NCBI GenBank assembly: GCA_021229015.1
Contig: CM037790.1
Location: 53,236,901 to 53,300,900 of the forward strand
DNA: 64,000 nucleotides
Origin: Solen grandis
Lineage: Eukaryota; Mollusca; Bivalvia; Adapedonta; Solenidae
Direction of reading: 5' to 3'
The position numbers were made by a program, and so were the translations under genes. Under the pieces are notes generated by a model. The model was not told the origin of the DNA and searched no databases. It saw only the letters and a list, made by a program, of their open reading frames with translations. This document shows, piece by piece, positions 35,940-45,210 of the stretch (positions within the stretch are counted from its first letter, which is position 1; the number at the start of each line of letters is the position of its first letter).

Positions 35940-36195
35940 ATGTTTGATAAATGGTTCGATCCCCAATCGCAACACACCAAAGTGTTAAAAAGTACTGGTA
36001 GCTCTTTGATTAGAGCTCAGCATATAAACATGGTTGACCCGGTGTCAGAATCAGGCCATATGTCTACGGCTTGATACTGTAACGTGGCAACACTATATCC
36101 GTCTCAAATAGACATGTTACTAAATAACTGAAATGCTGTAGACATGTTTCTAAATAACTGAAATGCTGTCGGTGGATCGTTCACCCAAGCAAATA
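35940..36195 (+). mobile_element. SINE family A with internal 31-bp duplication
   Basis: Runs from GGTTCGATCCCC (box B) to CTGTCGGTGGATCGTTCACCC. A segment (TAAATAACTGAAATGCTGT with flanks) is present twice in a row at about 36,113-36,173. Confidence 0.75.
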
Positions 36196-36611
36196 AATAA
36201 AAAAAACATATTTAAAAAATTGTATTTTAGGCTCATTTACGTACTTACTGGTACACCTCTCTTATGTTTTCGCTACTGAGCCAAACACCGACGCAGTTGA
36301 TTGGCTCAGCATCAGTCACTGCCACATTGAGGTACCACGTGACCATGATATGTATCAAAAGTACCTGTGATTTAGCTGAAACTCGGGTACTTTTCAACAC
36401 ACTGTGGCAGAGACCTGTGCGAGATCTCCTTGCGTTGGAGAGAGGTGAAAAAGACCACCGCAAACTTGGCTGTTTTGACAGTCACAAAGACTTAAGTGAC
36501 ATCATCAACCATTTAATTATTTATCCTATTTAATCATGTTGATTCGATGGGGAAATTAAAGGCAAAGATATCAGAACACTCACTAAAACTAGGCTGACAC
36601 AAAAGACATAT

Positions 36612-36633
36612 TGTGTGTGTGTGTGTGTGTGTA
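36612..36633. repeat. (GT)n microsatellite
   Basis: Eleven GT units. Confidence 0.9.
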
Positions 36634-36868
36634 ACAGCACAGAACTCAGTAATATACATGATGCTTTAAAATACTGATAATGCGGATGCTGTGTGATAGA
36701 AACTGTTTTAATTCCATCTTAAACAATCAAATACATTTTGCTGTAAGCGTGTTGCTAGTTATGGCAATCTTTAACAATACGTAAATACGAGTACATTGTA
36801 TGGATTTTTATCACCATTGTCATGTGAATACATTACATAGAACATTATCTAGTATAAAAGCATTGTTT

Positions 36869-37356
36869 TTATGGCAGAATGGACACGGTCAGGAAGTCTG
36901 CACGTCCATAGTTGTCCTTGTCCCAGTAGTCCGGTCCGGCAATTGTAGAGTAGAGAAACTGAGGGTACATGGCTTGCTTGTCCCAGGAGCAACCCGGACC
37001 TCCCTCCACCGTTGCTACGTAACCATAGTCATTATCGCAGCCATCATAATGTGAGTTGATAAAGAAATTTCTCTCAAGGGTACCTCGGATATCTCCATGA
37101 ATTTGAAAATAATTGAAGGATGTCATCGGAGAGGCGTATGTCGAATAGAGCATTCTGCCCTCTGAAAACCAGTTCATGTTGTTGGTCCCCGTGGCATTGA
37201 AGCCGAAGCTGACCACCTCTTTTTCATCTTTGATGAGGGCGAACTTGGCATAGCGGACCGGGAAACTGGAGCCCCAGTTACTCAAGTAAGGGTGACGGTA
37301 GTGAGAGCTCTTTGATCTCGTCATATTGGTTGGTTTCACGAGTGTTGTGTCAGCAC
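36869..37356 (-). CDS. Terminal exon of a small secreted protein
   Basis: 488 bp: acceptor (…GATGCAG on the minus strand) at 37357-37360, phase 1, 162 codons and TAA. Landmarks: SHYRHPYLSNWGSSFP, KFALIKDEKEVVSFGFNATG, NNMNWFSEGRMLYSTYA, FFINSHYDGCDNDYGYVAT and CSWDKQAMYPQFLY. There are two cysteines, which could pair. It is rich in aromatic residues and has no transmembrane segment. I do not know a function; it resembles lineage-specific secreted proteins of bivalves. Phase and residue context fit a first exon like that at 30.2 kb. The frame is intact, so it is probably real. Confidence 0.75.
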
Positions 37357-37540
37357 CTGCATCGAGAAAATATAATTATATATTGATTGTTTCTCTATAA
37401 AGGTCCAAAGTCAATGTTATCATGTGATTCTGACAAGGAGATAAAAGGCCTAGGTCTTGGTTTGTAATTAAGTACATGTGTTCTACATAATTCTAATAAT
37501 AAGCCTAATACTGAACGTTAGTAGTATAGTATTTGGGCTT
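37357..37540. other. Intron remnant between secreted-protein exon and viral insertion
   Basis: Contains the ~24-bp block (37,491-37,519) shared with 29,151-29,179. The left border of the viral block falls about 37,520-37,700; no target duplication or terminal repeat could be defined. Confidence 0.4.
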
Positions 37541-37542
37541 GT

Positions 37543-38273
37543 CTAACTCATCCCACCTAAATTTAAAAAAAACATTAAATACCCACTAGAGGGGAGGTAC
37601 GGGGAAATAATAAAAAGTGAAAAAGTGAAAAAAAAATAACTTTTATATTTCGGTGGTGGATCATTTACTATAGTAATTTTATTGAATAAAATCAAGCATT
37701 TTCCATTTTTTTTTAACTCAGTTAAAGCCTGAGCCTTTCCTTCCTCAATAAGTTTTTTTCTCTCTATCTCACTCAATCCCGTTTGTTTTGAACGCATCTT
37801 ATCTTTTAGTTTATTATATTTATATAATTCATTTAATATAAGTTTAAATTCATTTTCAGATATATTTCCATCTGTTAAAGATTTTGATACTAAATCTTTT
37901 ATACTATTTAACTTGCTTTCCGCTATCATCTTAATTTCATCATGTTTTTAAAGTTTATTCATTAATCTTCTTCTAATAAGTTTTATAGAAACACCAAGAC
38001 TTCCACATACAATAGCAACAATTTCTAATGGTAATATAATAGGGATTGCTATTCCTATTCCACCTATAATTATACTACTTGTTATCAAAATAGAATCAAT
38101 TCCATCTATATAATTTATTCCTCTATATTATTATACTTTTTATATAATGATTGTCTAATATCTCTTTCGGTAATTAATGTTTTTTCAATCTCTGATATTT
38201 TATGTAGTCTATAATTTTGACCATCTTTACTAGACAAGTCTGGGTATAAATCCGGCGCTGTAGGTTGTTTCAT
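37543..38273 (-). pseudogene. Viral membrane protein, broken
   Basis: Starts at the ATG at 38273, directly preceded by TATAAAA. The first part (MKQPTAPDLYPDLSSKDGQN) is charged. After a frameshift near 38,120-38,140 there is a long hydrophobic stretch (IIIGGIGIAIPIILPLEIVA), likely two membrane helices. After one in-frame stop near 37,950 comes a helical segment (SKLNSIKDLVSKSLTDGNIS; NEFKLILNELYKYNKLKDKM). The last ~50 residues of the open frame (below ~37,700) look like read-through beyond another shift. Function unknown. Confidence 0.75.
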
Positions 38274-38275
38274 TT

Positions 38276-38797
38276 TTATATATTTTTTTGGAAATCAAAT
38301 AATAACGAGGCAACAGTATTAACTGCAGTTCCATTAGCCCCCAGACTAACAAAATTAATAACACTTCCAGCATTAACTAAAAAAGGGTGTTCAAAATTAT
38401 CATGTTTGCTTGGTGTTGTATGCAAAGTAATCTCACACCCTCTCAAAAACACCCCATTCACCAATACACCAACTCGCACTTCACCACTTGACCTTTCACT
38501 CGACAGGCTAATACCAGTAATATGACCACGCCTCATCACAACATAACCAACGCCTTTTTGTCTGCCGCCATTTCCAAATGAAAACACCTCACCATTAATT
38601 AAAGAACCTTTTGTTTCAGCACTTATTGTAATGGTTGATTTTAGATTTTCAACTTTTTCCTGTGTTTTTATTGTCATCTGTTTAACTCTGTCTGCATTTG
38701 TATGAACGTCTTGTATTCTACTGTTTAAAATTTTAAGTGCACGTAAAGTAAAATTATCCTTATCTGTTGTATACTTTTTAACACCGAATATACTCAT
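38276..38797 (-). CDS. Putative fibre/spike-like protein
   Basis: 173 residues, intact. N-terminal coiled-coil-like part (residues ~15-55: LRALKILNSRIQDVHTNADR), then a beta-rich domain with NGEVFSFGNGGRQKGVGYVV, VGVLVNGVFLRG and NAGSVINFVSLGANG. A helical stalk plus beta-sandwich head suggests a trimeric fibre or receptor-binding knob (inference). It ends 2 bp before the next gene's ATG and lies 13 bp downstream of the penton-like gene. Confidence 0.6.
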   Translation of the reverse strand: MSIFGVKKYTTDKDNFTLRALKILNSRIQDVHTNADRVKQMTIKTQEKVENLKSTITISAETKGSLINGEVFSFGNGGRQKGVGYVVMRRGHITGISLSSERSSGEVRVGVLVNGVFLRGCEITLHTTPSKHDNFEHPFLVNAGSVINFVSLGANGTAVNTVASLLFDFQKNI

Positions 38798-38810
38798 TTT
38801 TTTATAATAA

Positions 38811-39461
38811 TTATATAATTTCTAACACACAATTAATTGGCAATCCATTGTTGTTTGTTTTTTGACTGTTCTCATCACAAACACTTATACTTAATTCTGA
38901 AATATCGCCATGTGCCAATTGTTTGTATTCTGGATTACTTAAATGCGTATGAACAATATCACCAAACGATTTATTCTCAACAGAAACAACACCAAGGATA
39001 TTACTAGGAGCACCATCAAAGAAATTGTAAGCGCTATTTATCTGCTCAAGAGGAACATATAGTTGTTTATAAGGCGCAAAATCTACAGGTTTTTCACCAG
39101 TATATAAACCTTGTATCCAATCTCTCTTTTCAACACCTAACATTCGTGAAAGACCAGGAGATATTCTAATTTCATTTTCAGATTGTATAGACGCTATACC
39201 ATTTTGCATATAAACTGTTACAGTAATTTTAAACTTTGTAAATTCATCTATTATATCTTGCACACTATAAAATCCATCTGTAAAATTATGATTTCTTTGT
39301 GACGGGCCAGAAGTTTTTATTTTAATATTTTCATTAGAAACATTATACCAACCTATAGTATAAGTAAAACTCTTCAATCCAATTCTCTTATTACCACATT
39401 TGTTATCTATATATTGTTGCAAGAGTATTGTCTTATTAATATTAGAAATTGTGTGATACAT
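38811..39461 (-). CDS. Penton-like minor capsid protein
   Basis: 216 residues, intact and beta-rich. Landmarks: NHNFTDGFYSVQDIIDEF, ENEIRISPGLSRMLGV, PYKQLYVPLEQINSAYNFFD, and the closing NNGLPINCVLEII. The pattern (a strand-rich N-half, an 'L-x-R-M-L-G' segment, a long strand with LYV or similar, and a final 'G-L-P-I' strand) is that of the small single-jelly-roll protein encoded next to the capsid genes of this virus group. Assignment as penton rests on context. Its ATG at 39461 faces the next gene's ATG 15 bp away. Confidence 0.65.
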   Translation of the reverse strand: MYHTISNINKTILLQQYIDNKCGNKRIGLKSFTYTIGWYNVSNENIKIKTSGPSQRNHNFTDGFYSVQDIIDEFTKFKITVTVYMQNGIASIQSENEIRISPGLSRMLGVEKRDWIQGLYTGEKPVDFAPYKQLYVPLEQINSAYNFFDGAPSNILGVVSVENKSFGDIVHTHLSNPEYKQLAHGDISELSISVCDENSQKTNNNGLPINCVLEII

Positions 39462-39476
39462 TTTTTATTTATAAAA
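39462..39476. promoter_or_regulatory. 15-bp divergent viral promoter
   Basis: The complete spacer between two start codons is TTTTTTATTTATAAAA. Read on each strand it gives an A-rich TATAAA-type motif touching the ATG, so core promoter and leader must be almost nil or overlap the neighbouring gene. Confidence 0.6.
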
Positions 39477-40697
39477 ATGATACCTAAAGAATTCAAGTAC
39501 AATCCTAATGCATTATATAACCCTAATACTAAATATACCAAAAAAAATATTGAACTTGAAAAACAAACAATTTAGGTTAACAAAGACGACCATTTCCCAG
39601 TAACGTTTCCCGATTTATTTCAAAAATACCAAAATCCAACATTACACACCAATGAACCGTGGAATACATGGCTTCATTCATCATTTGACTGGTGGCAGTG
39701 TCAATTGAACTTTGCTGTCTGGTGGTGCCACTGCTGGATGTGGTGTAAGTTATCAAGATCATTTGCAAAACACTACAGGACTAACTAAAACAGTATATAC
39801 ATTTCATGTTTATTATTGTATTGCTCGTATCTTGAAAGAACTTAAAACACCTTTACCGACAGAGGCATCATTCTGTTATTACAAAAATCCATACGACAAA
39901 GCGGCCTACCGAAGGATATGTAATGAATTCAATGTTTCACGTAAGACAGATTGGCGTCAAAAATTGGAAAGTAGGTCTAAATGTCAGAGTCTCGGAGAAT
40001 ACACACAATACTTTAAAACAGATGGTAAATACAGACAAGAACATAGAAGTGAGGGTCCATTCCTTAGTCCAAACGATAGTATATCACATACAATAGATAT
40101 AAGTGAAGCATGGACAATGTTTATATTAGACAAATCAGAAGGCTTCACAAAAGCAGGTATTGAACGAATTAACGAAAGTATTAGAATGTTTGTATGGGCA
40201 TTATTAGGAGCACAATCTCAAACACGTGTAGAAATACTAAAAATAGGCACAGGATTTGATGCTCAAAAACAATTCTTAGCAAATGTTCAAGATGCAATTA
40301 ACAGTCCAATCGATTTGCCTACTCAAATATCAAAATATCAAAATGTATTGAAATATGCAAGAAGTAAAGTTGATTACACATATGGACTTGGTCTCTATAT
40401 GTCTCCTAGTGATATGATATTACAAATTGGCACTATCGCAGGATATAATAATAAAATTGTAATGCAACAGAAAATCAAACACTTGGTTTCAATAGTGATG
40501 TAAATGTTAAACCTGTTGCACCTACTACACAACCTGCAACTATACAAGGCACACCAACAATACCAGAACCTGTTAAACATCAAACTGTTAATAAACAACC
40601 CGCTGTAATATCCACGAAAGAAGCAATACAACATGAAGACATCAAATCAGCGTTAATAGTAGGAAGTATAGTAATAGGTATTGTTGCACTCACTTAA
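39477..40697 (+). pseudogene. Large conserved viral protein with C-terminal membrane helix, broken
   Basis: Starts at the ATG at 39477 (TTTATAAAA directly before it). Breaks: an in-frame TAG near 39,573, a frameshift near 39,710 and another near 40,470-40,490. Main open part 39,712-40,503: DHLQNTTGLTKTVYTFHVYY, PYDKAAYRRICNEFNVSRKT, ISHTIDISEAWTMFILDKSE, DAQKQFLANVQDAINSPIDL, YGLGLYMSPSDMILQIGT. After the last shift comes a Pro/Thr/Gln-rich linker and a final hydrophobic helix (ALIVGSIVIGIVALT). About 400 residues in all. I recognise it as a conserved member of the same cassette elsewhere but know no function; it could be a virion membrane or minor capsid protein. Confidence 0.75.
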
Positions 40698-41973
40698 TAT
40701 ACTCCTTAGCAGCTGCATACAACAGTCCAACAACAAGAACAACCAATGCCCATAAATGTTCTCCAAACCAGTTAACAACTTTGCCTGTTGTTGATAACAA
40801 CCAAGACACAATAGAACCAATAATACCAGGCAAGGCTGCTGCTGCTTTTCCTGCAAGATTGGCTAATAGTTTACCAAGATTTGATAAATTTTTTTTACCC
40901 AATCTTTTACACCATCTTTTGGAGGAGGTTTAGGTGTTGTAGTTCCACCACCAGTAGTAGGAATAAAAGTCTCAACAATAACACCAATAATCATTCCAAA
41001 AGCAGTTAAAACACTAACAATTGTAATTCCTTGTTCTCTGAATAACGTTCTAATTCTTACAGCTAATGTAGTGTCTTCTTTTAATACTTTATTGATAGTG
41101 TCTTTTATTCTACTTACCTGACTACGTAGTTTATCTCTGTTTACATTAATTACTTCTAATCTTGCACTTCTCTCAGACTCAAAATCTCTTATTCGACTAC
41201 ATATCCTCTCTATTTGGAATTCATCGTTGTCTGATTTGGCTCGTTCTAATTTTTCATTTTCATATGCTAATTCTTTATTTGTTTCATTCAATTTTGCCAA
41301 TTCATTTGCAATCTCTTCTTTTACAGTAGTCATCGCTTTGAGGATACCATCCATTTCTCTCTTTGTCATATCTGTTTGTGTTTCTTGTTCGATTTTAGTA
41401 AAAACTTCTCTCTTCTCTTACCATAGTTTCAGCAGTATTAGCTGCATTAGGTTAATCCTTAAGTTCTATATTTTCAACATCGGGTAGGTTATTATTTACA
41501 TTTTGTAAACTTGCAACAGCCTGTGCTGATAATGGTTTAAGTGTAGCTTTATAATCAGGTAAGCTTAATAAGTCTCTAATTGCATTTGTTCCACCACTAC
41601 CAATTCTACTCGCCTAAGAACCCAAGTTTATAAAACTTACCCCTTTTTTGGCAGAAATTTGAATATCTTTATCTCCAACCTTTAAAAATAGTGTTTTATT
41701 ATCAGGACCAAGTTCAAAGTTTGAATAATCAATATATACAGGCTCTAACCCATACTTTTCTTTTATCAACTTGTAATATTGTTTAACTAAATATTGTTTC
41801 TGTTCTACTATTAATTGTGTTCTTGTATCAACATCACCACCTATATCCTCAATAGTAGCACTTAGGTTTTGTATAGTTCTATTAAATTCATCATTCTCAT
41901 CTACAAGCGGTTTATCATCATCATAGTCATCTTTATCAAATAAAGGATTTTCAAAATCATATCCTTCCGCCAT
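40690..41973 (-). pseudogene. Viral coiled-coil/membrane protein, several breaks
   Basis: ATG at 41973. The first open part (41,614-41,973) is acidic (NPLFDKDDYDDDKPLVDEND), then helical. In-frame stops lie near 41,614 and 41,453, a frameshift near 41,400, and another near 40,900. 40,863-41,369 is a long charged coiled coil (residues ~15-95) followed by a membrane helix (GITIVSVLTAFGMIIGVIVE) and a Gly/Thr/Pro linker. The last part (40,690-40,902) reads AGKAAAALPGIIGSIVSWLL and LWALVVLVVGLLYAA, two more hydrophobic segments. Its stop overlaps the convergent gene's 3' end (40,695-40,697). Function unknown; a virion membrane-shaping protein is possible. Confidence 0.7.
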
Positions 41974-42000
41974 TTTTTATCTATTAAAATATCTTTAAAA
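41974..42000. promoter_or_regulatory. 27-bp divergent viral promoter
   Basis: Spacer between the ATGs at 41973 (-) and 42001 (+). It is almost pure A/T, with TTTAAAA touching the + ATG and TAAAAAA touching the - ATG after reversal. Confidence 0.55.
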
Positions 42001-43268
42001 ATGTCGGCTTATGGAGATAAATTAAATCCTTACAGAAAAATAAGAGAACCACGTGGCGTGAAAGGCATTCGACAAAGTGTTGTCATAACAAATAATCCTT
42101 CAACTATTGACCAAAATCAACAATTGTTAGTGAGATTTCCTAATCTAAGTAGTAATGATGTTATTGTTCCTGGAACAGTCAGATTAGCATTTGAAATTGA
42201 AATCAAAAGCACTGACGATGCAAATTCAACAATATATCCAAACCTTGGAAGAGCCATCGTCAAGAAAACAACAATACGAATATCAGGAAATAAAGTGATG
42301 TCAATTGACGATAGTGATATCTATCATTGTTATATTGATTTATGGAAGACTCCTACAGAACGTGTAAATATGGCATACCAAGGCATTGGCAAAACAAACA
42401 TGTTAAGACATAGGGTTGGAGCTGGTAACGCCGCGTCAGACAAAGAAGATGAAGCCATTGCAAAGGCATATGGAAACAGATTTTGCATCCCACTTGATTT
42501 TGAATTATTAGAAACGCATATGCCATTTCATCAAGCTGGTCTAGGAGATAGACTTGAATATGAACTTACATTCAATGATTATAACAAAGTAATTAAATCA
42601 AGTGACGCATCAGCTTCATACATCATTAAGAATATTTGTTTGGAATTTGATACTGTTTCTGATACTGAATTAGCAAGACAAATAAGACAGCAAGTCAGTG
42701 TTAAAATGGTTATTTTATATGACAGAATACTTAGACACAGGAAAATAACTAAAACAAATCTGATACGCTTTGGAATATTAATCTAAATGTTCCAGCTAGA
42801 AGTATGAAAGGTATTCTAATGTTGTTTGAAGACCCAGATAGAACATCAACTGAAACCTATTACAATCCTAAAATAACAAAAGTAGAAATGACCATCGAAG
42901 GTGTTCCGAATCAGTTGTACAGTCAAGGAATGAAAGCATATCAACATTGGGATGAGATAAATAAATTCTTTGCTTTGAATTCAAAACGAAATAAAGAAAC
43001 AAATATGATTGTAAAAGATTTATATTTCACTGATACAACATTAGAAAAATATCTAACAAACAATTATGCATTATGGTTAGATTTACGTTCAACGGATGAT
43101 AACTCACTACACGGTTCGGGAAGAAGAATTGAAAATGCATCAGAAGGTATCACAATACAAATAACGAAAGAAGCAGGAGCAGATAAGCCAATAAATGTTT
43201 ATCTGTTTGTTATACAAGATGCACAAAATAATTTTGAAGATGGTAGATTTAAAGAAATTAGTTATTAA
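42001..43268 (+). pseudogene. Candidate major capsid protein (double jelly-roll), one frameshift
   Basis: About 420 residues if read across one frameshift near 42,740-42,760. Part 1 (42,001-42,786) has SSNDVIVPGTVRLAFEIEIK, FCIPLDFELLETHMPFHQAG and GDRLEYELTFNDYNKVIKSS. Part 2 (42,804-43,268) has MKGILMLFEDPDRTSTETYY, VEMTIEGVPNQLYSQGM and YALWLDLRSTDDNSLHGSG. Strand-rich throughout, the longest structural gene, and immediately upstream of the packaging ATPase, as in Polinton-like viruses. The double-jelly-roll fold is inferred, not shown. Only one break suggests a fairly young or partly preserved copy. Confidence 0.65.
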
Positions 43269-43270
43269 AA

Positions 43271-43870
43271 ATGGAGTTACCAAAATATCCTCATTGTGCT
43301 ATTATATGTGGTCAAACCGGATGTGGGAAGACTGAGTTTGACCTTGACCTTTTAGAAAAGGAATATTGTCAAGTTTTTAAATTTATAGTTATACTTTGCC
43401 CAACCATTCAATGGAACAAGGCATACAAAAATCGTGAGTGGATTGGTGATGTTAGAAAACCAAAAACAAAAAATATAATAATTGTTAATCCTATTGTTAA
43501 TGAAGAACAAAAACTACAAGAACTACTAAGAATGTTCTTTAATAAATATGCTGGTTATCCGACATTATATATTATTGATGATTGCAGTGCAACTAAAGAA
43601 CTAACAAAGAAAAGGGATATGCTTTCTGAACTTGCATTTTCTGGTAGACACGCAGAACAATCAGTGTGGGTTATTTCACAGAGATACAACTCTGTTTTAA
43701 AAGATTTAAGGGAACAAACAAAATGGCTATGCATGTTCTACACAAAAGATAGAGATAGTTTTGAAAATTGTTTAAGAGAGAATGATGTTATTCCTACATT
43801 GGAAGAACGAAAAAGAATAAAGGAGGAGCTAAAAAAAAAGAAACATCGTAAATTAATTTTTAAAAACTGA
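43271..43870 (+). CDS. A32/FtsK-HerA-type DNA packaging ATPase
   Basis: 199 residues, intact. Walker A is GQTGCGKT (residues ~14-21), Walker B is TLYIIDDC (~97-104), then a sensor/arginine region with FSGRHAEQSVWVISQRYN, in which the Gln of the S-Q motif follows Walker B by the usual distance. Short, as in Polinton and adintovirus ATPases (~200-260 residues). It powers DNA translocation into preformed capsids. Starts 2 bp after the capsid gene stop, with ATTAAAA before the ATG. The C-terminus is very basic (KKKKHRK). Confidence 0.9.
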   Translation: MELPKYPHCAIICGQTGCGKTEFDLDLLEKEYCQVFKFIVILCPTIQWNKAYKNREWIGDVRKPKTKNIIIVNPIVNEEQKLQELLRMFFNKYAGYPTLYIIDDCSATKELTKKRDMLSELAFSGRHAEQSVWVISQRYNSVLKDLREQTKWLCMFYTKDRDSFENCLRENDVIPTLEERKRIKEELKKKKHRKLIFKN

Positions 43871-43968
43871 CCAACCTACTAATTATTGGTTAGTTGATTA
43901 ATTAGCAATGCTTAAGTAATGCTTAAGTAATGCTTAAGATAAATAACAAAAATAAGCAATAAAAAGCA
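43871..43968. repeat. Viral intergenic region: stem-loop and 3x 11-bp direct repeat
   Basis: ACCAA-TTGGT can pair (43,870-43,892). It is followed by AATGCTTAAG three times at 43,907, 43,918 and 43,929 (period 11). The longest noncoding spacer among the + strand viral genes. Confidence 0.75.
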
Positions 43969-44552
43969 ATGCTGTTAGAAATACTAACAATCACAACAAA
44001 CACTGCAGTCTTATCATTAGTTGGATATGTAATATTTAATTATTTGAAAATAAAAAATAAACTATATAAAATGAACGCTGAAGAATTATTAAGTGTAGAA
44101 GATAACGAAGTAAAAGAAGATAACGAAGTAAAACGTGAACGCTATCAGCCATTGTTGCTGGTGGAGGAAGTAAGCAATATCTTGGTAAAGACTTACAAAT
44201 GTCAGACATTGATACAATGACACCAGAACAAATAAACAAATTATACCGCAGATATGAAGCAAGACTAGGAGGAGCGAGTATGACTAAGACATTAGGTAAT
44301 TCTTTTATTAATTTATACGTTATGGGTGTGTCAAAATATTTTAATGTTGTTAATCCACCAAAACTAATTCAAGATTTAGAAGAAGATCCATTTATCAATC
44401 ATGCTTTGACTAGCACATGTTGTGAATTGTATTATAGATATGGAATGTATCTTGCTCCTTTTACTGCTATGCTAACAACAACAAAACATATTGATTTTAA
44501 TATACCCACTGATAAAAAAAGTGAAAATATTACCATAGAAAAAGATGAGTGA
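43969..44552 (+). pseudogene. Viral protein with N-terminal membrane helix, one frameshift
   Basis: The first open part (43,969-44,220) begins with a membrane helix (ILTITTNTAVLSLVGYVIFN) and an acidic repeat (EDNEVKEDNEVK). The second (44,199-44,552) reads MTPEQINKLYRRYEARLGGA, MTKTLGNSFINLYVMGVSKY, INHALTSTCCELYYRYGMYL. The two frames change near 44,150-44,200. They may be one gene or two overlapping ones; the second is the conserved part. Function unknown. Its stop overlaps the next gene's ATG at 44,545. Confidence 0.65.
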
Positions 44553-44896
44553 AAATGAAGAAACCCCCGAAGTTAAATAAAAATAAAAAATCCAAAACGA
44601 GTAGCTGCTGGTAAGAAAGGTGCAGAAGCAAAAAAAAAATGAAAGCTGAATTAAAAAGAAAAGAAATGGAAGCAATGAAGAAAGAAAATATCGAATTAAA
44701 ACAAATAACAAAAGATGATGATGAAATTGAATTAACCGAATTAACCAAAAAGAAATCGGATATAAATTACATACCGTTATATATACCTTTATGTCTAATT
44801 GGGGTTGTTGGATTAGGATTACATATGTACAAGTCAGATAAACAAGTTGCACCTATAATACAACAGAAAGAAATCGACACATTTGAATTTAACTAA
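44545..44896 (+). pseudogene. Small viral basic/membrane protein, broken near its start
   Basis: Begins ATGAGTGA at 44,545, overlapping the previous stop. Two small shifts within 44,575-44,640 disrupt the basic N-terminal part (VAAGKKGAEAKKK is visible in one frame). The rest, 44,639-44,896, has a charged helix and one membrane helix (YIPLYIPLCLIGVVGLGLHM). Type II membrane topology is likely (inference). Confidence 0.6.
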
Positions 44897-44911
44897 AAAA
44901 TCCTTATAAAA

Positions 44912-45148
44912 ATGACGACAACAACTGACGGAAAACAAATTGCAAACATGTTATATCATGCTGGAGTGGAAACATTGTTAACAGTTGGATATGCAGAAAT
45001 AGGTAGAAAGATATTTAAGAGACCAGCACCAAAAGTGGATTTTAATATGGGCGATATTGGAATGTTATCAATTGATATATTACTTGCAATGGCAACAAAA
45101 GATATGTTGGTTAAGCAGGGTATTATACCCGCTGATATTATGAAGTAA
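44912..45148 (+). CDS. Small conserved viral protein
   Basis: 78 residues, intact. NMLYHAGVETLLTVGYAEIG, RKIFKRPAPKVDFNMGDIGM, DILLAMATKDMLVKQGIIPA. Amphipathic and hydrophobic helices; a weak membrane segment (~residues 15-30) and another near 50-65. The ATG is preceded by CTTATAAAA. Conserved in related cassettes as I recall; no known function. Confidence 0.7.
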   Translation: MTTTTDGKQIANMLYHAGVETLLTVGYAEIGRKIFKRPAPKVDFNMGDIGMLSIDILLAMATKDMLVKQGIIPADIMK

Positions 45149-45210
45149 TTTTATATACATAAAAATGATTCGATAGAATCCATTGTAATATTGAAAGTTT
45201 TCACTTTAAA
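45149..45210 (+). promoter_or_regulatory. Viral intergenic leader with TACATAAAAATG
   Basis: ATACATAAAAATG occurs at ~45,154-45,166, but that ATG opens a three-codon frame (ATG ATT CGA TAG). The true start of the next gene is at 45,211, preceded by CTTTAAA. The mini-ORF could be an upstream ORF or a relic start. Confidence 0.4.

Noticed and set aside
37543..37700. C-terminal 50 residues of the open frame as real protein
   Set aside because: Composition changes abruptly to aromatic-rich and A/T-driven; probably read-through past a frameshift.
43271..43870. Bacterial or phage contamination for the ATPase/PolB block
   Set aside because: Genes lack ribosome-binding sites, have A-rich eukaryotic-virus-type starts, and are flanked on the left by host exons and introns without a gap.
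44472..44852. 126-residue minus-strand ORF, Phe/Leu/Ser-rich
   Set aside because: Shadow of the Lys/Glu-rich viral genes on the plus strand; no motif and no promoter-type start.
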